Shown: positions 50,501-64,000 of the stretch, one piece after another
How the letters are laid out: each line of letters starts with the position of its first letter
Numbering within the stretch: position 1 is the first letter of the stretch
From: Balanoglossus misakiensis
Lineage: Eukaryota; Hemichordata
Assembly: GCA_040954595.2 (NCBI GenBank)
Contig: CM082586.2
Span: 11,842,001-11,906,000 of the forward strand
Length of the DNA: 64,000 nt
Reading direction: 5' to 3'
Position numbers and translations under genes: made by a program
The notes under the pieces: generated by a model
The model's database searches: none
Told to the model about the DNA's origin: nothing
What the model saw: only the letters and a program-made list of their open reading frames with translations

Positions 50501-51613
50501 TTATGATTTAAGAAATTAAATTATTTGCAATATTAATCTATCCCTTACAACATTCCGGCATAACGCTTTCCATATTTGTTTTCATTCTGTGACTGTTCCA
50601 CTTAAATCTTGTAGAGAATTCGTTATTCCAAAACAAAGCCTTGAAACTATACATAAGTCTATTTTTTGTAAAACATGGCCCGTTATGTGACCAATCTTTG
50701 AATTCATTTTATGATGTAAGAAATTAAATTATTTGCAATATTAATCTATCCCTTAGAACATTCCGGCATAACTATTTCTATATTTGTTTTCATTCTGTAA
50801 CTGTTCCACTTAAATCTTGGAGAGAATTCGTTATTCCAAAACAAAGCCGTGAAACTATACATAAGTCTTTTTAGTAAAACATGGCCCGTTATGTGACCAT
50901 TCTTTGAATTCCATTTATGATGTAAGAAATTAAATTATTTGCAATATTAATCTATCCCTTACAACATTCCGGCATAACGCTTTCCATATTTGTTTTCATT
51001 CTGTGACTGTTGCACTTAAATCTTGTAGAGAATTTTTTTATTCCAAAACAAAGCCTTGAAACTATACATACGTCTTTTTAGTAAAACATGGCCCGTTATT
51101 TGACCATTCTTTGAATTTCATTGATGATGTAAGAAATTAAATTATTTGCAATAGTAAAATATCCCTTACAACATTCCGACATAACTCTTTCCATATTTGT
51201 TTTCATTCTGTGACTGTTCCACTTAAATCTTGTAGAGAATTCGTTATTCCAAAACAAAGCCTTGAAACTATACATAAGTCTTTTTAGTAAAACATAGCCC
51301 GTTATTTGACCATTCTTTGAATTTCATTTATGATGTAAGAAATTAAATTATTTGCATTATTAATCTATCCCTTACAACATTCCGGCATAACGCTTTCCAT
51401 ATTTGTTTTCATTCTGTGACTGTTCCACTTAAATCTTGTAGAGAATTCGTTATTCCAAAACAAAGCCTTGAACCTATACATTAGTCTTTTTAGTAAAACA
51501 TATCCAGTTATGTGACCATTCTTTGAATTCCATTTATGATGTAAGAAATTAAATTTTATGCAATATTAATCTATCCCTTACAACATTTCAGCATAACTCT
51601 TTCCATATTTGTT
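38557..51613 (+). repeat. Satellite 2, block 1: about 206/186-bp monomers
   Basis: Head-to-tail copies of a unit with ATTCCAAAACAAAGCCTTG, ACTATACATAAGTC, TAGTAAAACATGGCCCG, TTATGATGTAAGAAATTAAA and CTTGTAGAGAATTCG. Long monomers are about 206 bp. Short ones (about 186 bp) replace the AAGTCTTTTTAGTAAAACA part with ATCCTGTTACGTGACG. Two truncated hybrids with TGTGAGTGACTGTTCC lie at about 39831 and 40920, 1089 bases apart. A distinctive monomer (GTTGCACTTAAATC, then TTTTTTTATTCC) sits at 46157, 48181 and 51009; the first spacing is 2024 bases, about ten monomers. Open frames such as 49392-49694 are repeat artefacts. Confidence 0.97.
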
Positions 51614-51650
51614 AGGTCCCATTGGTATAGGCCTATATACCATGGGACCT
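51614..51650. repeat. Terminal palindrome of foldback element
   Basis: AGGTCCCATTGGTATA, a GGCC centre, then TATATACCATGGGACCT: a nearly perfect inverted repeat that could form a hairpin with arms of about 16 bases. A diverged version lies at 9378-9415. Confidence 0.9.
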
Positions 51651-51668
51651 TATGGGATGGGTTGCGTC

Positions 51669-51729
51669 TGTATGTATGTATGGATGGATGTATGGATGTA
51701 TGGATGTATGGATGTATGTCTGTATGTCC
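51669..51729. repeat. TATG/GATG microsatellite
   Basis: Alternating TATG and GATG units, ending in TGTCCGTCC. It has the same place in the element as the TGTA repeat at 4511. Confidence 0.9.
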
Positions 51730-52159
51730 GTCCACATCAAAAACTTGAAAACCGCTGCGCGTATCACCTCAATATTTGGTGTGTAGGTGCAGGCAGGGCT
51801 GTAGATGAGAGTTTGTCCAAATGAAGTTGCCAGGCCCAAAAATATGCAAATTAGCTTGTAAAATGTGAAATTGATCAAAACTCTGTAAGTCAACAATTAC
51901 TGGTCAGATTGCTTTAAAAATTGGCATGCATGTACCTTATGTCAACCTCACATCGACCTGTAAGTGTTAAGTTAATATCATGGATGTTTTATTTTTTATG
52001 AATTTTTTAGCCTTTTTATTAAATTTATACCTTTACATTATACCTCTATGGTTAAGCTATGTCCACGTCTTATTGTGGAATTCTGGTCTGTGCAATAGTC
52101 CTGTACAGTGACTGTCTATTGGTCAGTGAGCACAATGGGGCAAAAATAAAATGTCAAAT

Positions 52160-53306
52160 TTTTGGGCTCACCTGTAACACCTGCTTATTACATTACTTAT
52201 GTGCATACCTAATTCCGGGCTAAGTAATAGGGCTAGAGGTTTCGTTCTTGTGGGACATGGACCAGTATAGGGTCAAAATTTCTTGCCCAAATTTTGGGTG
52301 ACCTCAGGTGACCTTTGACCTACTTTTCCATATCTTGGCATCCAGAGCAGGTACAGACTTGGCGTTTGGAGAGTTGGCACTAAAATTGAAAAGCCAAAAT
52401 TGGGGGTCACCTGTGACACCTGCATATCTCATTAATTATGTGCATACCTAATTCCAGGCTAACCAATAGGGCTATAGGTTTGGTTTTTGTTGAACATGGA
52501 CCAGTATAGGGTCAAAAATTCTTGCCCAAATTTTGCATGACCTTAGGTGACCTTTGACCTACTTTACCATATCTTGGCATCCAGAGCAGGTACAGACTTG
52601 GCGTTTGGAGGGTTGGCACTAAAATTGAAAAGCCAAAATTGGGGGTCACCTGTGACACCTGCATATCTCATTAATTATGTGCATACCTAATTCCAGGCTA
52701 ACCAATAAGGCTATAGGTTTGGATTTTGTTGAACATGGACCAGTATAGGGTCAAAATTTCTTGCCCAAATTTTGCATGACCTCAGGTGACCTTTGACCTA
52801 CTTTTCCATATCTTGGCATCCAGAGCAGGTACAGACTTCGCGTTTGGAGGGTTGGGACTAAAATTGAAAAGCCAAAATTGGGGGTCACCTGTGACACCTG
52901 CATATCTCATTAATTATGTGCATACCTAATTCCAGGCTAACCAATAGGGCTATAGGTTTGGTTTTTGTTGAACATGGACCAGTATAGGGTCAAAATTTCT
53001 TGCCCAAATTTTGCATGACCTCAGGTGACCTTTGACCTACTTTTCCATATCTTGGCATCCAGAGCAGGTACAGACTTCGCATTTGGAGGGTTGGGACTAA
53101 AATTGAAAAGCCAAAATTGGGGGTCACCTGTGACACCTGCATATCTCATTAATTATGTGCATACCTAATTCCAGGCTAACCAATAGGGCTATAGGTTTGG
53201 TTTTTGTTGAACATGGACCAGTATAGGGTCAAAATTTCTTGCCCAAATTTTGCATGACCTCAGGTGACCTTTGACCTACTTTTCCATATCTTGGCATCCA
53301 GAGCAG
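52160..53306 (+). repeat. 239-bp tandem repeat, about five copies
   Basis: GTGCATACCTAATTCC recurs at 52201, 52440, 52679, 52918 and 53157, a spacing of exactly 239 bases each time. Units differ at only a few positions, except for the first, which is more diverged. The unit contains GGGGGTCACCTGTGACACC and AGGTGACCTTTGACCTAC. The same unit, older and inverted, is at 7.58-7.87 and 8.50-8.78 kb. Confidence 0.95.
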
Positions 53307-53374
53307 ATATGCTTATTGCTATGTTGCTATGTGCTATGTCCTCAAATGGGACCACAGTGTCCTTGACGCTATTT

Positions 53375-56300
53375 TTTTCATTCTGTGACTGTGCCACTTA
53401 AATCTTGTAGAGAAATCGTTATTCCAAAACAAAGCCTTGAAACTATACATATCCTGTTACGTGACGTTTCTTTGAATTCCATTTATGATGTAAGAAGTTA
53501 AATTATTTGCAATATTAATCTATTCCCTACAACATTCAGGCATAACTCTTTCCATATTTGTTTTCATTCTGTAACTGTTACACTTAAATCTTGTAGAGAA
53601 TTCGTTATTCCAAAACAAAGCCATCAAACTATACATATTAAGTCTTTTTAGTAAAACATGGCCCGATATTTGACCATTCTTTGAATTTCATTTATGATGT
53701 AAGAAATTAAATTATTTGCAATATATAACTATCCCTTACAACATTCCAACATAACTCTTTCCATATTTGTTTTCATTGTGTAACTGTTCCACTTAAATCT
53801 TGTAGAGAATTCGTTATTCCAAAACAAAGCCTTGAAACTATAACATAAGTCTTTTTAGTAAAACATATCCAGTTATGTGACCATTCTTTGAATTCCATTT
53901 ATGATGTAAGAAATTAAATTTTATGCAATATTAATCTATCCCTTACAACATTTCAGCATAACTCTTTCCATATTTGTTTTTATTCTGTGACTGTGCCACT
54001 TAAATCTTGTAGAGAATTCGTTATTCCAAAACAAAGCCTTGAAACTATACATATCTTGTTACGTGACGTTTCTTTGAATTCCATTTATGATGTAAGAAAT
54101 TAAATTATTTGCAATATTAATCTATTCCTTACAACATTCCGGCATAACTCTTTCCATATTTGTTTTCATTCTGTAACTGTTACACTTAAATCTTGTAGAG
54201 AATTCGTTATTCCAAAACAAAGCCTTCAAACTATACATATTAAGTCTTTTTAGTAAAACATGGCCCGTTATTTGACCATTCTTTGAATTTCATTTATGAT
54301 GTAAGAAATTAAATTATTTGCAATATATAACTATCCCTTACAACATTCCAACATAACTCTTTCCATATTTGTTTTCATTCTGTAACTGTTCCACTTAAAT
54401 CGTGTAGAGAATTCGTTATTCCAAAACAAAGCCTTGAAACTATAACATAAGTCTTTTTAGTAAAACATATCCAGTTATGTGACCATTCTTTGAATTCATT
54501 TTATGATGTAAGAATTTAAATTATTTGCAATATTAATCTATCCCTTACAACATTCCAGCATAACTCTTTCCATATTTGTTTTCATTCTGTGACTGTTCCA
54601 CTTAAATCTTTTAGAGAATTCGTTATTCCAATACAAAGCCTTGAAACTATACATAAGTCTTTTTGTAAAACATGGCCCGTTATGTGACCATTCTTTGAAT
54701 TCCATTTATGATGGAAGAAATTAAATTATTTGCAATATTAATCTATCCCTTACAACATTCCAGCATATCTCTTTCCATATTTGTTTTCATTCTGTGACTG
54801 TTCCACTTAAATCTTGTAGAGAATTCGTTATTCCAAAACAAAGGCTTGAAACTATAACATAAGTCTTGTTAGTAAAACATATCCAGTTATGTGACCATTC
54901 TTTGAATTCCATTTATGATGTAAGAAATTAAATTTTATGCAATATTAATCTATCCCTTACAACATTTCAGCATAACTCTTTCCATATTTGTTTTCATTCT
55001 GTGACTGTGCCACTTAAATCTTGTAGAGAATTCGTTATTCCAAAACAAAGCCTTGAAACTATACATATCCTGTTACGTGACGTTTCTTTGAATTCCATTT
55101 ATGATGTAAGAAATTAAATTATTTGCAATATTAATCTATTCCTTACAACATTCCGGCATAACTCTTTCCATATTTGTTTTCATTCTGTAACTGTTACACT
55201 TAAATCTTGTAGAGAATTCGTTATTCCAAAACAAAGCCTTCAAACTATACATATTAAGTCTTTTTAGTAAAACATGGCCCGTTATTTGACCATTCTTTGA
55301 ATTTCATTTATGATGTAAGAAATTAAATTATTTGCAATATATAACTATCCCTTACAACATTCCAACATAACTCTTTCCATATTTGTTTTCATTCTGTAAC
55401 TGTTCCACTTAAATCGTGTAGAGAATTCGTTATTCCAAAACGAAGCCTTGAAACTATAACATAAGTCTTTTTAGTAAAACATATCCAGTTATGTGACCAT
55501 TCTTTGAATTCATTTTATGATGTAAGAATTTAAATTATTTGCAATATTAATCTATCCCTTACAACATTCCAGCATAACTCTTTCCATATTTGTTTTCATT
55601 CTGTGACTGTTCCACTTAAATCTTGTAGAGAATTCGTTATTCCAAAACAAAGCCTTCAAACTATACATATTAAGTCTTTTTAGTAAAACATGGCCCGTTA
55701 TTTGACCATTCTTTGAATTTCATTTATGATGTAAGAAATTAAATTATTTGGAATATTAAACTATCCTTTACAACATTCCAACATAACTATTTGAATATTT
55801 GTTTTCATTCTGTAACTGTTCCACTTAAATCTTGTAGAGAATTCGTTATTCCAAAACAAAGCCTTGAAACTATAACATAAGTCTTTTTAGTAAAACATAT
55901 CCTGTTATGTGACCATTCTTTGAATTCATTTTATGATGTAAGAAATTAAATTATTTGCAATATTAATCTATCCCTTACAACATTCCAGCATATCTCTTTC
56001 CATATTTGTTTTCATTCTGTGACTGTTCCTCTTAAATCTTGTAGAGAATTCGTTATTCCAAAACAAAGCCTTGAAACTATACATAAGTCTTTTTGTAAAA
56101 CATGGCCCGTTATGTGACCATTCTTTGAATTCCATTTTGATGTAAGAAATTAAATTATTTGCAATATTAATCTATCCCTTACAACATTCCGGCATAACGC
56201 TTTCCATATTTGTTTTCATTCTGTGACTGTTCAACTTAAATCTTGTAGAGAATTCGTTATTCCAAAACAAAGCCTTCAAACTATACATATTAAGTCTTTT

Positions 56301-59300
56301 TAGTAAAACATGGCCCGTTATTTGACCATTCTTTGAATTTCATTTATGATGTAAGAAATTAAATTATTTGCAATATATAACTATCCCTTACAACATTCCA
56401 ACATAACTCTTTCCATATTAGTTTTCAATCTGTAACTGTTCCACTTAAATCTTGTAGAGAATTCGTTATTCCAAAACAAAGCCTTGAAACTATAACATAA
56501 GTCTTTTTAGTAAAACATATCCAGTTATGTGACCATTCTTTGAATTCATTTTATGATGTAAGAATTTAAATTATTTGCAATATTAATCTATCCCTTACAA
56601 CATTCCAGCATAACTCTTTCCATATTTGTTTTCATTCTGTGACTGTTCCACTTAAATCTTGTAGAGAATTCGTTATTCCAAAACAAAGCCTTGAAACTAT
56701 ACATATCCTGTTACGTGACGATTCTTTGAATTCCATTTATGATGGAAGAAATTAAATTATTTGCAATATTAATCTATTCCTTACAACATTCTGGCATAAC
56801 TCTTTCCATATTTGTTTTCATTCTGTGACTGTTCCACTTAAATCTTGTAGAGAATTTGTTATTCCAAAACAAAGCCTTGAAACTATAACATAAGTCTTTT
56901 TAGTAAAACATATCCTGTTATGTGACCATTCTGTGAATTCCATTTATGATGTAAGAAATTAAATTATTTGCAATATTAATCTATCCCTTACAACATTCCG
57001 GCATAACTCTTTCTATATTTGTTTTCATTCTGTGACTGTTCCACTTCAATCTTGTAGAGAATTCGTTATTCCAAAACAAAGCCTTGAAAACAAAGCCTTC
57101 AAACTATACATATTAAGTCTTTTTAGTAAAACATGGCCTGTTATTTGACCATTCTTTGAATTTCATTTATGATGTAAGAAATTAAATTATTTGCAATATT
57201 AAACTATCCCTTACAACATTCCAACATAACTATTTGAATATTTGTTTTCATTCTGTAACTGTTCCACTTAAATCTTGTAGAGAATTCGTTATTCCAAAAC
57301 AAAGCCTTGAAACTATAACATAAGTCTTTTTAGTAAAACATATCCTGTTATGTGACCATTCTTTGAATTCATTTTATGATGTAAGAAATTAAATTATTTG
57401 CAATATTAATCTATCCCTTACAACATTCCAGCATATCTCTTTCCATATTTGTTTTCATTCTGTGACTGTTCCACTTAAATCTTGTAGAGAATTCGTTATT
57501 CCAAAACAAAGCCTTGAAACTATACATAAGTCTTTTTGTAAAACATGGCCCGTTATGTGACCATTCTTTGAATTCCATTTATGATGTAAGAAATTAAATT
57601 ATTTGCAATATTAATCTATCCCTTACAACATTCCGGCATAACGCTTTCCATATTTGTTTTCATTCTGTGACTGTTCAACTTAAATCTTGTAGAGAATTCA
57701 TTATTCCAAAACAAAGCCTTCAAACTATACATATTAAGTCTTTTTAGTAAAACATTGCCCGTTATTTGACCATTCTTTGAATTTCATTTATGATGTAAGA
57801 AATTAAATTATTTGCAATATATAACTATCCCTTACAACATTCCAACATAACTCTTTCCATATTAGTTTTCAATCTGTAACTGTTTCACTTAAATCTTGTA
57901 GAGAATTCGTTATTCCAAAACAAAGCCTTGAAACTATACATATTAAGTCTTTTTAGTAAAACATGGCCCGTTATTTGACCATTCTTTGAATTTCATTTAT
58001 GATGTAAGAAATTAAATTATTTGCAATATATAACTATCCCTTACAACATTCCAACATAACTCTCTCCATATTAGTTTTCATTCTGTAACTGTTCCACTTA
58101 AATCTTGTAGAGAATTCGTTATTCCAAAACAAAGCCTTGAAACTATAACATAAGTCTTTTTAGTAAAACATATCCAGTTATGTGACCATTCTTTGAATTC
58201 ATTTTATGATGTAAGAATTTAAATTATTTGCAATATTAATCTATCCCTTACAACATTCCAGCATAACTCTTTCCATATTTGTTTTCATTCTGTGACTGTT
58301 CCACTTAAATCTTGTAGAGAATTCGTTATTCCAAAACAAAGCCTTGAAACTATACATATCCTGTTACGTGACGATTCTTTGAATTCCATTTATGATGGAA
58401 GAAATTAAATCATTTGCAATATTAATCTATTCCTTACAACATTCTGGCATAACTCTTTCCATATTTGTTTTCATTCTGGGACTGTTCCACTTAAATCTTG
58501 TAGAGAATTTGTTATTCCAAAACAAAGCCTTGAAACTATAACATAAGTCTTTTTAGTAAAACATATCCTGTTATGTGACCATTCTGTGAATTCCATTTAT
58601 GATGTAAGAAATTAAATTATTTGCAATATTAATCTATCCCTTACAACATTCCGGCATAACTCTTTCTATATTTGTTTTCATTCTGTGACTGTTCCACTTC
58701 AATCTTGTAGAGAATTCGTTATTCCAAAACAAAGCCTTGAAAACAAGCCTTCAAACTATACATATTAAGTCTTTTTAGTAAAACATGGCCTGTTATTTGA
58801 CCATTCTTTGAATTTCATTTATGATGTAAGAAATTAAATTATTTGCAATATTAAACTATCCCTTACAACATTCCAACATAACTATTTGAATATTTGTTTT
58901 CATTCTGTAACTGTTCCACTTAAATCTTGTAGAGAATTCGTTATTCCAAAACAAAGCCTTGAAACTATACATAAGTCTTTTTAGTAAAACATATCCTGTT
59001 ATGTGACCATTCTTTGAATTCATTTTATGATGTAAGAAATTAAATTATTTGCAATATTAATCTATCCCTGACAACATTCCGGCATAACGCTTTCCATATT
59101 TGTTTTCATTCTGTGACTGTTCCACTTAAATCTTGTAGAGAATTCGTTATTCCAAAACAAAGCCTTCAAACTATACATATTAAGTCTTTTTAGTAAAACA
59201 TGGCCCGTTATTTGACCATTCTTTGAATTTCATTTATGATGTAAGAAATTAAATTATTTGGAATATTAAACTATCCTTTACAACATTCCAACATAACTAT

Positions 59301-62300
59301 TTGAATATTTGTTTTCATTCTGTGACTGTTCCACTTAAATCCTGTAGAGAATTCGTTATTCCAAAACAAAGCCTTGTAACTATACAAAAGTCTTTTTGTA
59401 AAACATGGCCCGTTATGTGACCATTCTTTGAATTCCATTTATGATGTAAGAAATTAAATTATTTGCAATATTAATCTATCCCTTACAACAGTCTGGCATA
59501 ACGCTTTCCATATTTGTTTTCATTCTGTGACTGTTCCACTTAAATCTTGTAGAGAATTCGTTATTCCAAAACAAAGCCTTCAAAACAAAGCCTTCAAACT
59601 ATACATATTAAGTCCTTTTAGTAAAACATGGCCTGTTATTTGACCATTCTTTGAATTTCATTTATGATGTAAGAAATTAAATTATTTGCAATATTAAACT
59701 ATCCCTTACAACATTCCAACATAACTATTTGAATATTTGTTTTTATTCTGTAACTGTTCCACTTAAATCTTGTAGAGAATTCGTTATTCCAAAACAAAGC
59801 CTTGAAACTATACATAAGTCTTTTTAGTAAAACATATCCTGTTATGTGACCATTCTTTGAATTCATTTTATGATGTAAGGAATTAAATTATTTGCAATAT
59901 TAATCTGTCCCTTACAACATTCCAGCATAACTCTTTCCATATTTGTTTTCATTCTGTGACTGTTCCACTTAAATCCTGTAGAGAATTCGTTATTCCAAAA
60001 CAAAGCCTTGAAACTATACAAAAGTCTTTTTGTAAAACATGGCCCGTTATGTGACCATTCTTTGAATTCCATTTATGATGTAAAAAATTAAATTATTTGC
60101 AATATTAATCTATCCCTTACAACAGTCTGGCATAACGCTTTCCATATTTGTTTTCATTCTGTGACTGTTCCACTTAAATCTTGTAGAGAATTCGTTATTC
60201 CAAAACAAAGCCTTCAAAACAAAGCCTTCAAACTATACATATTAAGTCTTTTTAGTAAAACATGGCCTGTTATTTGACCATTCTTTGAATTTCATTTATG
60301 ATGTAAGAAATTAAATTATTTGCAATATTAAACTATCCCTTACAACATTCCAACATAACTATTTGAATATTTGTTTTCATTCTGTAACTGTTCAACTTAA
60401 ATCTTGGAGATAATTCGTTATTCCAAAGCAAAGCCTTGAAACTATACATAAGTCTTTTTAGTAAAACATGGCCCGTTATGTGACCATTCTTTGAATTCCA
60501 TTTAGGATGTAAGAAATTAAATTATTTGCAATATTAATCCATCCCTTACAACATTCTGGCATAACTCTTTCTATATTTGTTTTCATTCTGTGACTGTTCC
60601 ACTTAAATCCTGTAGAGAATTCGTTATTCCAAAACAAAGCCTTGAAACTATACATATCCTGTTACGTGACGATTCTTTGAATTCCATTTATGATGTAAGA
60701 AATTAAATTATTTGCAATATTAATCTATTCCTTACAACATTCTGGCATAACTCTTTCCATATTTGTTTTCATTCTGTGACTGTTCCACTTAAATCTTGTA
60801 GAGAATTCGTTATTCCAAAACAAAGCCTTGAAACTATAACATAAGTCTTTTTAGTAAAACATATCCTGTTATGTGACCATTCCTTGAATTCCATTTATGA
60901 TGTAAGAAATTAAATTATTTGCAATATTAATCTATCCCTGACAACATTCCGGCATAACGCTTTCCATATTTGTTTTCATTCTGTGACTGTTCCACTTAAA
61001 TCTTGTAGAGAATTCGTTATTCCAAAACAAAGCCTTCAAACTATACATATTAAGTCTTTTTAGTAAAACATGGCCCGTTATTTGACCATTCTTTGAATTT
61101 CATTTATGATGTAAGAAATTAAATTATTTGGAATATTAAACTATCCTTTACAACATTCCAACATAACTATTTGAATATTTGTTTTCATTCTGTGACTGTT
61201 CCACTTAAATCTTGTAGAGAATTCGTTATTCCAAAACAAAGCCTTCAAACTATACATATTAAGTCTTTTTAGTAAAACATGGCCCGTTATTTGACCATTC
61301 TTTGAATTTCATTTATGATGTAAGACATTAAATTATTTGCAATATTAAACTATCCCTTAAAACATTCCAACATAACTATTTGAATATTTGTTTTCATTCT
61401 GTAACTGTTCAACTTAAATCTTGTAGAGAATTAGTTATTCCAAAACAAAGCCTTGAAACTATACATAAGTCTTTTTTGTAAAACATGGCCCGTTATGTGA
61501 CCATTCTTTGAATTCCATTTATGATGTAAGAAATTAAATTATTTGCAATATTAATCTATCCCTTACAACATTCCGACATAACTCTTTCCATATTTGTTTT
61601 CATTCTGTGACGGTTCCACTTAAATCTTGTAGAGAATTCGTTATTCCAAAACAAAGCCTTGAAACTATACATATCCTGTTACATGACGGTTCTTTGAATT
61701 CCATTTATGATGTAAGAAATTAAATTATTTGCAATATTAATCTATTCCTTACAACATTCCGGCATAACTCTTTCCATATTTGTTTTCATTCTGTGACTGT
61801 TCCACTTAAATCTTGTAGAGAATTCGTTATTCCAAAACAAAGCCTTGAATCTATAACATAAGTCTTTTTAGTAAAAAATATCCTGTTATGTGACCATTCT
61901 TTGAATTCATTTTATGATGTAAGAAATTAAATTATTTGCAATATTAATCTATCCCTTATAACATTCCAGCATAACTCTTTCCATATTTGTTTTCATTCTG
62001 TGACTGTTCCACTTAAATCTTGTAGAGAATTCGTTATTCCAAAACAAAGCCTTGTAACTATACATAAGTCTTTTTAGTAAAACATATCCTGTTATGTGAC
62101 CATTCTTTGAATTCATTTTATGATGTAAGAAATTAAATTATTTGCAATATTAATCTATCCCTTACAACATTCCAGCATAACTCTTTCCATATTTGTTTTC
62201 ATTCTGTCACTGTTCCACTTAAATCCTGTAGAGAATTTGTTATTCCAAAACAAAGCCTTGAAACGATACATATCCTGTTACGTGACGTTTCTTTGAATTC

Positions 62301-64000
62301 ATTTTATGATGTAAGAAATTAAATTATTTGCAATATTAATCTATTCCTTACAACATTCCGGCATAACTCTTTCCATATTTGTTTTCATTCTGTGACTGTT
62401 CCACTTAAATCTTGTAGAGAATTCGTTATTCCAAAACAAAGCCTTGAATCTATAACATAAGTCTTTTTAGTAAAAAATATCCTGTTATGTAACCATTCTT
62501 TGAATTCATTTTATGATGTAAGAAATTAAATTATTTGCAATATTAATCTATCCCTTATAACATTCCAGCATAACTCTTTCCATATTTGTTTTCATTCTGT
62601 GACTGTTCCACTTAAATCTTGTAGAGAATTCGTTATTCCAAAACAAAGCCTTGTAACTATACATAAGTCTTTTTAGTAAAACATATCCTGTTATGTGACC
62701 ATTCTTTGAATTCATTTTATGATGTAAGAAATTAAATTATTTGCAATATTAATCTATCCCTTACAACATTCCAGCATAACTCTTTCCATATTTGTTTTCA
62801 ATCTGTGACTGTTCCACTTAAATCCTGTAGAGAATTCGTTATTCCAAAACAAAGCCTTGAAACTATACATATTAAGTCTTTTTGTAAAACATGGCCGGTT
62901 ATGTGACCATTCTTTGAATTCCATTTATGATGTACGAAATTAAATTATTTGCAATATTAAACTATCCCTTACAACATTCCAACATAACTATTTGAATATT
63001 TGTTTTCATTCTGTAACTGTTCAACTTAAATCTTGGAGAGAATTCGTTATTCCAAAACAAAGCCTTGAAACTATACATAAGTCTTTTTACTAAAACATGG
63101 CCCGTTATGTGACCATTCTTTGAATTCCATTTATGATATAAGAAATTAAATTATTTGCAATATTAATCTATCCCTTACAACATTCAGGCATAACTCTTTC
63201 TATATTTGTTTTCATTCTGTGACTGTTCCACTTAAATCTTGTAGACAATTCGTTACTCCAAAACAAAGGCTTGAAACTATACATATCCTGTTACGTGACC
63301 TGTCTTTGAATTCCATTTATGATGTAAGAAATTAAATTTTTTGCAATATTAATCTATCCCTTACAACATTCCAGCATAACTCTTTCCATATTTGTTTTCA
63401 TTCTGTGACTGTTCCACTTAAATCTTGTAGAGAATTCGTTATTCCAAAACAAAGCCTTGAATCTATAACATAAGTCTTTTTAGTAAAACATATCCTGTTA
63501 TGTGACCATTCTTTGAATTCATTTTATGATGTAAGAAATTAAATTATTTGCAATATTAATCTATCCCTTATAACATTCCAGCATAACTCTTTCCATATTT
63601 GTTTTCATTCTGTGACTGTTCCACTTAAATCTTGTAGAGAATTCATTATTCCAAAACAAAGCCTTGAAACGATACATATCCTGTTACGTGACGTTTCTTT
63701 GAATTCCATTTATGATGTAAGAAATTAAATTTTTTGCAATATTAATCTATCCCTTACAACATTCCAGCATAACTCTTTCCATATTTGTTTTCATTCTGTG
63801 ACTGTTCCACTTAAATCTTGTAGAGAATTCGTTATTCCAAAACAAAGCCTTGAATCTATAACATAAGTCTTTTTAGTAAAACATATCCTGTTATGTGACC
63901 ATTCTTTGAATTCATTTTATGATGTAAGAAATTAAATTATTTGCAATATTAATCTATCCCTTATAACATTCCAGCATAACTCTTTCCATATTTGTTTTCA
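53375..64000 (+). repeat. Satellite 2, block 2 (continues past the window end)
   Basis: The same satellite resumes, but with variants not seen in block 1: ACTATAACATAAGTC (an extra A; many copies from 53839 on) and ATATATAACTATCCC. A duplicated word, GCCTTGAAAACAAAGCCTTC or close, is at 57081 and 58734 (1653 bases, about eight monomers). A similar one, CCTTCAAAACAAAGCC, is at 59577 and 60211 (634 bases, about three monomers). About 52 monomers are in the window. Confidence 0.97.

Larger units (their letters stand above)
51614..53374 (+). mobile_element. Copy 3 of the GGTCCCA foldback family, inserted in satellite 2
   Basis: It interrupts a satellite monomer between CATATTTGTT (left) and TTCATTCTGTG (right), which together restore the normal monomer. 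It opens with a palindrome (51614-51650), then a TATG/GATG microsatellite, then family-specific sequence shared with 4.6-4.8 kb, then a 239-bp tandem array, and closes with ATGGGACCACAGTGT (53346-53360). TGGGACC at the end is inverted to GGTCCCA at the start. No coding frame was found. A duplication of a few T may flank it but cannot be defined in this T-rich site. Confidence 0.8.

Overview
This window is eukaryotic, almost certainly from an invertebrate animal. Genes have spliceosomal introns (GT-AG), most of the DNA is repeats, and the mobile elements are typical of animals: a P-element/THAP9-type transposase, a tyrosine-recombinase (DIRS/Ngaro-type) retrotransposon, hAT-like remnants, a Harbinger-like MITE and foldback elements. 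I guess a marine deuterostome (amphioxus or acorn worm type) from the general feel of the repeats; this is weak and not proven. I see no bacterial operon, tRNA, rRNA or CRISPR array.

Layout. 1-3.0 kb is mostly unassigned, with a cluster of short palindromes (1.19-1.31 kb) and a promoter-like NRF1/YY1 block (about 2.4 kb). 3.1-10.8 kb is framed by two inverted arms of a decayed hAT-like element. Inside are two further inverted-repeat pairs and two copies of a foldback family whose ends carry GGTCCCA/TGGGACC. 11.05-11.96 kb is a 160-bp tandem repeat. 12.49-24.97 kb is a large satellite (satellite 1) with 82-, 86- and 93-bp monomers and clear higher-order repeats (1730, 1485 and 1980 bp). It ends exactly at a Harbinger-like MITE flanked by TAA.

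27.4-32.2 kb (minus strand) holds the only gene that looks intact: a multi-exon P-element/THAP9-family transposase. I could join its nine exons without a frame break, giving about 1041 residues if all are used. Its 5' part has a tandem exon duplication (three homologous segments, all phase 0). 34.7-38.56 kb (minus strand) is a broken tyrosine-recombinase retrotransposon: gag, reverse transcriptase, RNase H and recombinase, separated by one in-frame TGA and several frameshifts. Its gag is cut off directly at the edge of the second satellite.

38.56-64.0 kb is satellite 2, with a main monomer of about 206 bp and a shorter one of about 186 bp. It is interrupted at 51.61-53.37 kb by a foldback element carrying five 239-bp tandem copies, and it runs off the window end.

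Taken together this looks like heterochromatin or a pericentromeric or subtelomeric block: two unrelated satellites with higher-order structure, about 13.6 kb apart, with mobile elements at their edges. The genes do not form a pathway; the coding content is mobile-element derived. All coordinates and repeat periods were read by eye from the sequence.
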